The position numbers were made by a program, and so were the translations under genes. Below the pieces are notes generated by a model, which worked only from the letters and a program-made list of their open reading frames with translations, did no database searches and was not told where the DNA came from. Positions 7,669 to 10,862 of a stretch of DNA of 10,862 bases are shown here, in pieces (the first letter of the stretch is position 1; the number at the start of each line of letters is the position of its first letter). The stretch spans positions 1 through 10,862 of the forward strand of contig JBEKAR010000099.1 in the NCBI GenBank assembly GCA_050015815.1, in the 5' to 3' direction. The stretch comes from JAJRAL01 sp050015815 (GTDB lineage Archaea > Thermoplasmatota > Thermoplasmata > Methanomassiliicoccales > UBA472).

Positions 7669-8597
7669 GGCATCTCCCCTCCGAGCACGAGGAGCAGGAG
7701 CGCCATCCTCACCGGCACGCCGTTGAATGCTTGCACGAAGTATCTCGCATGCTGCGTCGAGTCGACCTCCGGCGCGATCTCGTCGACCCTCGGCAGCGGG
7801 TGCATGACGATCAGGTCCTTCTTCGCCTCGCGGAGCACGGTGTTGTCGATGCGGTACGAGCCCTGTACCTTCTGATACTCGCTCGCGTCCGGGAACCGTT
7901 CCTTCTGGATCCTGGTCACGTAAAGCACATCCGTTTCCCGGATGACGTCCTCGAGCTTCGAGGTTAGCTTCGGCTTGCCGCCGAGCTTCTCCACCTGCTT
8001 GACCGTTTCGCGGGGCATCTGGAGGCTCGCCGGGGCGACGAACGTGACTTCTGCGCCGAACGTCGTCAGCGCCTCCGCGAGCGAGTGTGCCGTTCGCCCG
8101 TACTTCAGGTCCCCGACCAGGGTGACCTTCACCCCTTCGATCTTTCCCTTCTCTCGCTTGATCGTGAACAGATCTAGTAGCGTTTGAGTCGGATGCTGCC
8201 CGGCCCCATCGCCGGCGTTGATGACCGGCTTGGATGAGAAATGGGCCGCGAGCCTCGCCGCCCCCTCGTGCGGATGCCTGAGGACTATGACGTCGGAGTA
8301 CGACTCCACCATCCGCACCGTGTCGGTGAGCGTCTCTCCTTTCACGACGGACATCATTGAAGGGTGGGACATCTCGAGCGTCTTGCCGCCGAGGCGGGCC
8401 ATGGCGCTCTCGAACGACATCCTCGTCCGGGTGGATGGCTCGAAGAAGAGGTTGGAGAGTATCTTCCCCTCGAGCACCTTCGTGTTCTTCTCTCCCTTGG
8501 CATAAGGGATCATCCTCTCCGCCAATCCCATGACCTGCTCCATCTGCTCCTTGGAGAGGTCCCTGATGGAGACGATGTCAGAACCCTTGAAGCTCAT
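7665..8597 (-). CDS. pyrB: Aspartate carbamoyltransferase catalytic chain
   Basis: This enzyme joins carbamoyl phosphate and L-aspartate to carbamoyl aspartate, the second step of de novo pyrimidine synthesis. The 310-residue length is normal. Carbamoyl phosphate-binding FFEPSTRTR is at 51-59, the active-site lysine from the neighbouring subunit lies in VVKGET (K86), HPTQ is at 135-138, and GRT at 167-169. Aspartate-binding R229 (VTRIQ) and HPLPR at 266-270 complete the active site. It works as trimers, here surely with PyrI, whose gene overlaps its stop. The start at 8597 is supported by GAGGGGT just upstream and a TATA box about 35 bases away. The neighbouring TrmB-like gene lies upstream on the same strand but is separated by that promoter, so pyrBI is probably an independent unit. 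Confidence 0.98.
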   Translation of the reverse strand: MSFKGSDIVSIRDLSKEQMEQVMGLAERMIPYAKGEKNTKVLEGKILSNLFFEPSTRTRMSFESAMARLGGKTLEMSHPSMMSVVKGETLTDTVRMVESYSDVIVLRHPHEGAARLAAHFSSKPVINAGDGAGQHPTQTLLDLFTIKREKGKIEGVKVTLVGDLKYGRTAHSLAEALTTFGAEVTFVAPASLQMPRETVKQVEKLGGKPKLTSKLEDVIRETDVLYVTRIQKERFPDASEYQKVQGSYRIDNTVLREAKKDLIVMHPLPRVDEIAPEVDSTQHARYFVQAFNGVPVRMALLLLVLGGEMP

Positions 8598-8627
8598 TCT
8601 ACCCCTCGCTCTCGGAATATGGCAAGT

Positions 8628-8636
8628 GGATATAAG
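8628..8636 (-). promoter_or_regulatory. TATA box of the pyrB-pyrI operon
   Basis: The minus strand reads CTTATATCC, centred 35 bases before the pyrB ATG. A start about 26 bases downstream leaves a leader of roughly ten bases, which just contains the GAGGGGT (8601-8607) before the ATG. Confidence 0.6.
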
Positions 8637-8662
8637 TTATCTTCGTCCTTGTGCTTGGCCAG

Positions 8663-9034
8663 TCAGCTCTTCGCCGGGGCGTGCTCGTCGAACCTCTCGA
8701 GCACTTCCTGCATCTTCGCGTACCAGTCGTTGACGCACTGCTCGAGCTTCTTCTTGAGCGCTTCCCGGCTCACCGCTCGATACACATGATAGTAACCGCC
8801 GCGCTCGATTCGCTTCGTCTCGCGGTAGGCCATGCCGCAGCTCATCAGCTTCTGCAATGCCCGGTAGACGGTCGAGCGGTCCCGTTCCATCCTCGACGCG
8901 AGGTCGTCCGCCCTGACAGGCCCGATATCGCTCAGCTTCTGGTACACCTCGACCTCGAAAGAGCCGAGGGAGAAGGCGCACTGCACCAGGTCCTGGCAGG
9001 TGGACACCTCCCCGATGATCTTCTCCGGCAGCAT
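8663..9034 (-). CDS. TrmB-like winged-helix transcriptional regulator with CX5C motif
   Basis: Taking the ATG at 9034, the protein has 123 residues. A helix (about 14-34, ending EVEVYQKLSDIG) leads into a winged helix: RADDLASRMERDRSTVYRAL (41-60) as helix-turn-helix, QKLMSCGM, then the wing RETKRIERGGYYHVYRAV (71-88). A basic, heptad-like helix (about 89-118) may mediate dimerisation. This is the DNA-binding half of TrmB-family regulators, without a sugar-binding domain. Cys13 and Cys19 (CX5C), Cys66 and Cys100 could sense redox or sulfur state; that is inference. The frame is open upstream to 9331, but that would run through tusA and past the TATA box at 9084-9093, so I reject the longer start. 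It is divergent from tusA and likely controls that operon and itself. Confidence 0.85.
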   Translation of the reverse strand: MLPEKIIGEVSTCQDLVQCAFSLGSFEVEVYQKLSDIGPVRADDLASRMERDRSTVYRALQKLMSCGMAYRETKRIERGGYYHVYRAVSREALKKKLEQCVNDWYAKMQEVLERFDEHAPAKS

Positions 9035-9083
9035 GATCCATCCAGTGTCGCGCAAGTCCTGCGCGAAAGTCTTAACTACTAGA

Positions 9084-9093
9084 GGGTTTTTAT
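9084..9093 (-). promoter_or_regulatory. TATA box of the TrmB-like gene
   Basis: The minus strand reads CTATAAAAAC. Transcription would start near 9062, about 28 bases before the ATG at 9034. Confidence 0.55.
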
Positions 9094-9105
9094 AGTTGTC
9101 GCACA
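9093..9105. promoter_or_regulatory. Palindrome between divergent promoters, candidate operator
   Basis: GTTGT-CGC-ACAAC is a perfect inverted repeat with five-base arms. It touches the minus-strand TATA box and sits just before the weak plus-strand CATAAC box (9109-9114) of tusA. Binding here would hinder both promoters. On the minus strand the neighbouring bases form an imperfect tandem GGTTATGCAC / GGTTGTGCGA. Confidence 0.4.
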
Positions 9106-9108
9106 ACC

Positions 9109-9114
9109 GTGCAT
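9109..9114 (+). promoter_or_regulatory. Weak TATA-like box for the tusA operon
   Basis: CATAAC is centred about 23 bases before the tusA ATG at 9135. It is a poor match, but it is the only AT-rich element at a usable distance. AGGTGA at 9125-9130 gives a good ribosome binding site. Confidence 0.3.
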
Positions 9115-9134
9115 AACCGCTCACAGGTGAGATC

Positions 9135-9368
9135 ATGGAAAAGGATGAAAGTCTGGACTGCAAGGGCCTGATGTGCCCTATGCCGATCGTCAGGCTGGCC
9201 AAGAAGATGAAGGAGATGCAGGTGGGAAAGGTGCTCGAGCTCGTCGTGGACGACCCGGGCTCGAAGGAGGATGTGCCTGCCTGGTGCAGCCGCACCGGCA
9301 ATGAGCTCTTGGGGATGAAGCAGGAAGGCAACGTCTTCTTCTTTTACATCAAGAAGAAGGTCGCATAA
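9135..9368 (+). CDS. tusA: TusA-family sulfur carrier protein
   Basis: The 77-residue protein has the TusA signature LDCKGLMCPMPIVRLAKKM (7-25). Cys14 in the CPMP motif is the residue that carries a persulfide in this family. The order strand-helix-strand is intact, with a second half VLELVVDDPGSKEDVPAWC and a final strand FFFYIKK. Extra cysteines are Cys9 and Cys51, both frequent in TusA/SirA-like proteins linked to dsrE genes. It acts in the cytosol, passing sulfur to partners in tRNA thiolation, cofactor synthesis or sulfur oxidation. AGGTGA at 9125-9130 fixes the start. It is the first gene of a sulfur-relay operon and is divergent from a TrmB-like regulator. The downstream dsrE2-like gene makes a sulfur-transfer role for this copy likely. 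Confidence 0.93.
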   Translation: MEKDESLDCKGLMCPMPIVRLAKKMKEMQVGKVLELVVDDPGSKEDVPAWCSRTGNELLGMKQEGNVFFFYIKKKVA

Positions 9369-9417
9369 GACGCAAGGCTTTCATAATGGACGGTACCAAG
9401 GGACATGAGGTGAAGAT

Positions 9418-9825
9418 ATGGCTGGAAAGAGACTGGTGATGGTGGTTTCGGAAGGGACTTTCGACAAGGCGATGGAGTCGATGATGATCGCGAACACGGC
9501 CGCGAGCATGGGCATGGACGTGCACATTTTCCACACGTTCTTCGGCCTGCCGCTCTTGCTTGGCAACGCGGACCCTAAGTTGCCCGGCGAAATGGCCCCC
9601 CAGACGGAGATGATGAAGGAAAAGATGAAGTCCGTAGGGGCCGGGGACTACGCCTCCCAGAAGAAGATGGCGGTCGAGCTCGGCGTGCATCTGTATGCGT
9701 GCTCGACCTCGATGGAGCTGATGGGCATCACGAAGGAGCACCTGACCCCAGGCGTGACGATCCTCGGAGCGGCGGGATTCCTGAACATCGCCGCGGACAG
9801 CGACATGCAGTTCTTCATCGGGTGA
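9418..9825 (+). CDS. DsrE2-type sulfurtransferase-like protein
   Basis: The 135-residue protein begins with a hydrophobic strand (KRLVMVVSEG), a helix rich in methionine (FDKAMESMMIANTAASMG) and a second strand (DVHIFHTFFGLPLLL). This matches the DsrE/DsrF fold, specifically the DsrE2 (peroxiredoxin-like) group. Cys95 in YACSTSMELMG is the conserved cysteine expected to hold sulfur. A variable methionine- and lysine-rich stretch (about 55-85) precedes it. Some DsrE2 proteins have membrane segments; here the middle hydrophobic stretch is short, so I expect a soluble or peripheral protein. GAGGTGA at 9407-9413 is a strong ribosome binding site. The gene is 49 bases after tusA and four bases before the dsrH-like gene. 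In other archaea, DsrE-type and TusA proteins exchange thiosulfonate or persulfide. Confidence 0.88.
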   Translation: MAGKRLVMVVSEGTFDKAMESMMIANTAASMGMDVHIFHTFFGLPLLLGNADPKLPGEMAPQTEMMKEKMKSVGAGDYASQKKMAVELGVHLYACSTSMELMGITKEHLTPGVTILGAAGFLNIAADSDMQFFIG

Positions 9826-9829
9826 GCTG

Positions 9830-10132
9830 GTGTCGTCCATCCTCTTCATCATGACGAAGTCCCCGCACGAATCGACCGGCCTGGAGCTGATCCCGGCGAT
9901 CGGGGCGGGCTCGAAGAAGGGCGTCATGCTCTTCGAGGACGCGACGTACTTCGCCGTGGACAAGAAGGCGTCCAAGCACCTGTCGGACCACGTGGACGAA
10001 ATCTACGTCCTAAGCGACGACCTGAAGGCGAGGGGCTTCGGGGGGATGGCGAAGGGCAAGTTCAAGGAGATCGACTACGCCGAGGCGGTCGACCTGATCA
10101 TGGAATGCTACGACCGCACCGTGACGGTGTGA
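9830..10132 (+). CDS. DsrH/TusB-like protein
   Basis: The start is GTG at 9830. The stop codon of the preceding gene lies within the GGGTGA that serves as ribosome binding site. The 100-residue product has a first strand ILFIMTKSP, a loop with GLELIPAI, strand GVMLFEDATYFAV, then VDEIYVLSDDLKARGF (55-70), a segment typical of DsrH/TusB. The single cysteine, Cys93, is near the C-terminus. In bacteria DsrH (TusB) joins DsrE and DsrF in a hexamer. The next two genes supply likely partners, so the full complex may be encoded here. Assignment to the DsrE-like superfamily is firm and to the DsrH branch probable. Confidence 0.8.
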   Translation: MSSILFIMTKSPHESTGLELIPAIGAGSKKGVMLFEDATYFAVDKKASKHLSDHVDEIYVLSDDLKARGFGGMAKGKFKEIDYAEAVDLIMECYDRTVTV

Positions 10133-10142
10133 GGTGGACCGA

Positions 10143-10502
10143 ATGGCGAAGACCCTGCTGGTGCACCTTAGATCGGGCTCGATGATGAACATGGACTCGA
10201 ACGTCGCGGTGAAGCTGATGTCTGCCGCCCTGGACAAGGGATACAACGTCCGCTTCTTCGGCTACGGCGAGGGCATCACAGTCATCAAGGAAGGGCAGGA
10301 CCCGAAGCGCTTTCCCAACGTCGGCGAGGAGCTGACGAAGCTCGCCGGCCGAGGCGCGGTGATCGTCGTCTGTGAGACCTGCTGCGCCGCGAGGGGCATT
10401 CAACGTGGTGAGGAGATCAAGGGCTCGAAGATCGGCAGCCTGACTAACGACCTGTCGAAGTTCGTGGCCGAGGCGGACAAGATGGTCACGCTGGCGAGGT
10501 GA
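10143..10502 (+). CDS. DsrE/TusD-like sulfurtransferase subunit
   Basis: I choose the ATG at 10143, since GAGGTGG lies about six bases upstream; a GTG at 10134 would cover that site. The 119-residue protein opens with KTLLVHLRSG, a helix (SNVAVKLMSAALDKG), strand NVRFFGYGEGI, and a middle helix with GEELTKLAGRG. Strand AVIVVCETCCAARG carries Cys77, Cys80 and Cys81. The first matches in position the active cysteine of DsrE/TusD proteins (near residue 78). The adjacent C-x-x-C-C is richer than usual and may bind or exchange sulfur; this is inference. It lies between the dsrH-like and dsrF-like genes, with gaps of ten and five bases, in one operon. Confidence 0.87.
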   Translation: MAKTLLVHLRSGSMMNMDSNVAVKLMSAALDKGYNVRFFGYGEGITVIKEGQDPKRFPNVGEELTKLAGRGAVIVVCETCCAARGIQRGEEIKGSKIGSLTNDLSKFVAEADKMVTLAR

Positions 10503-10507
10503 TCTGG

Positions 10508-10862
10508 ATGGCGAACAGCATTCTGATACTCGGCACGAAGGCGCCATACGGGAACGAGGACATCTTCGCTGGAGAGAGGCTCTCCCTGGCGATGCTGGCG
10601 AGCGGACTGATCGGCAGGAGCACCGTGCTCCTCGTCGGAGACGGGGCGCTCAACGCCGTCGCGACGCAGGAGCCCGCTGCCGTCGACATGCCCTCCAACA
10701 TCGAGGCGGCGAACGATCTGGCTGACTTCGAGGGCGAGATCTACGTCGTCGGGGATGACCTCAAGGAACGCGTCGGCGACATGCCGGTGATCCCCAGCAT
10801 CAAGGTCATCTCCTGGGACAAGGCCAGGGAACTCATCCTGGACCATGACGTGATAACCACTT
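10508..10862 (+). CDS. DsrF/TusC-like protein, cut by the right edge
   Basis: The ATG at 10508 follows GAGGTGATCTGG, in which the TGA is the stop of the preceding gene and the GGTGAT its ribosome binding site. The 118 visible residues have the DsrE-like layout: strand ILILGTKAPYGNED, helix GERLSLAMLASG, strand STVLLVGDGALNAV, an EAANDLADF helix, strand EIYVVGDDLKERVG and a final IKVISWDKARELILDHDVI. This resembles DsrF/TusC, and family length suggests only a few codons are missing. No cysteine is seen in the visible part, so this subunit is probably structural. It completes a DsrE-DsrF-DsrH set. Confidence 0.82.
   Translation, partial: MANSILILGTKAPYGNEDIFAGERLSLAMLASGLIGRSTVLLVGDGALNAVATQEPAAVDMPSNIEAANDLADFEGEIYVVGDDLKERVGDMPVIPSIKVISWDKARELILDHDVITT

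Noticed and set aside
7219..8789. Long plus-strand frames opposite pyrI and pyrB
   Set aside because: The minus-strand proteins have every catalytic and zinc-binding motif of PyrB and PyrI, so the plus frames are shadows.
8663..9331. Long version of the TrmB-like protein starting at 9331
   Set aside because: It would cover the tusA coding region, the intergenic palindrome and its own TATA box; the extra 99 residues show no domain.
9349..9975. 208-residue minus-strand frame
   Set aside because: It is histidine- and arginine-rich, antisense to dsrE2 and the dsrH-like gene, and matches no family; a typical shadow in GC-rich DNA.
1..10862. CRISPR array, insertion sequence, rRNA or tRNA genes
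   Set aside because: No short regularly spaced repeats, transposase motifs, terminal inverted repeats or conserved RNA sequences were seen; the only long tandem repeats are protein-coding.

Overview
The window looks archaeal, most likely a Thermoplasmatota-type euryarchaeon, although no rRNA or marker gene here proves the lineage. The evidence is TATA-box promoters placed so that transcripts begin at or just before the start codon, an archaeal pyrB-pyrI pair with a zinc-binding regulatory chain, a TrmB-type regulator, a UPF0200 kinase-like protein, a Roadblock/LC7 protein and a very large secreted PKD-repeat protein.

Layout. Bases 1-4848 (minus strand) hold most of a giant secreted protein. 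It has a signal peptide, about 14 FG-GAP/VCBS-like repeats and then a PKD array that runs off the left edge. Its reading frame is broken once, near 4561. A 211-base divergent intergenic region with two TATA boxes and an inverted repeat separates it from a small winged-helix protein (5060-5398, plus). That gene converges on a two-gene minus-strand unit (UPF0200 P-loop protein, then a 92-residue hypothetical). Upstream of the unit, a short frame resembles the C-terminal end of an aldehyde ferredoxin oxidoreductase and may be a gene remnant. The plus strand then carries a Roadblock/LC7 protein and an unlisted-size 42-residue membrane microprotein.

Bases 7210-8597 (minus) are the pyrB-pyrI operon for aspartate transcarbamoylase, with its own promoter. 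Next comes a TrmB-like regulator (8663-9034, minus), divergent from a tight plus-strand operon: tusA, a DsrE2-type gene, a dsrH/tusB-like gene, a dsrE/tusD-like gene and a dsrF/tusC-like gene cut by the right edge. This is a sulfur-relay (persulfide carrier) cassette. A short palindrome lies between the two divergent promoters and is a plausible operator for the regulator.

The clearest candidates for something new are the cysteine-bearing regulator with its operator and the complete TusA/DsrE2/DsrEFH relay with no visible dissimilatory sulfur enzyme. The Roadblock-microprotein pair and the broken double-propeller/PKD surface protein come next.
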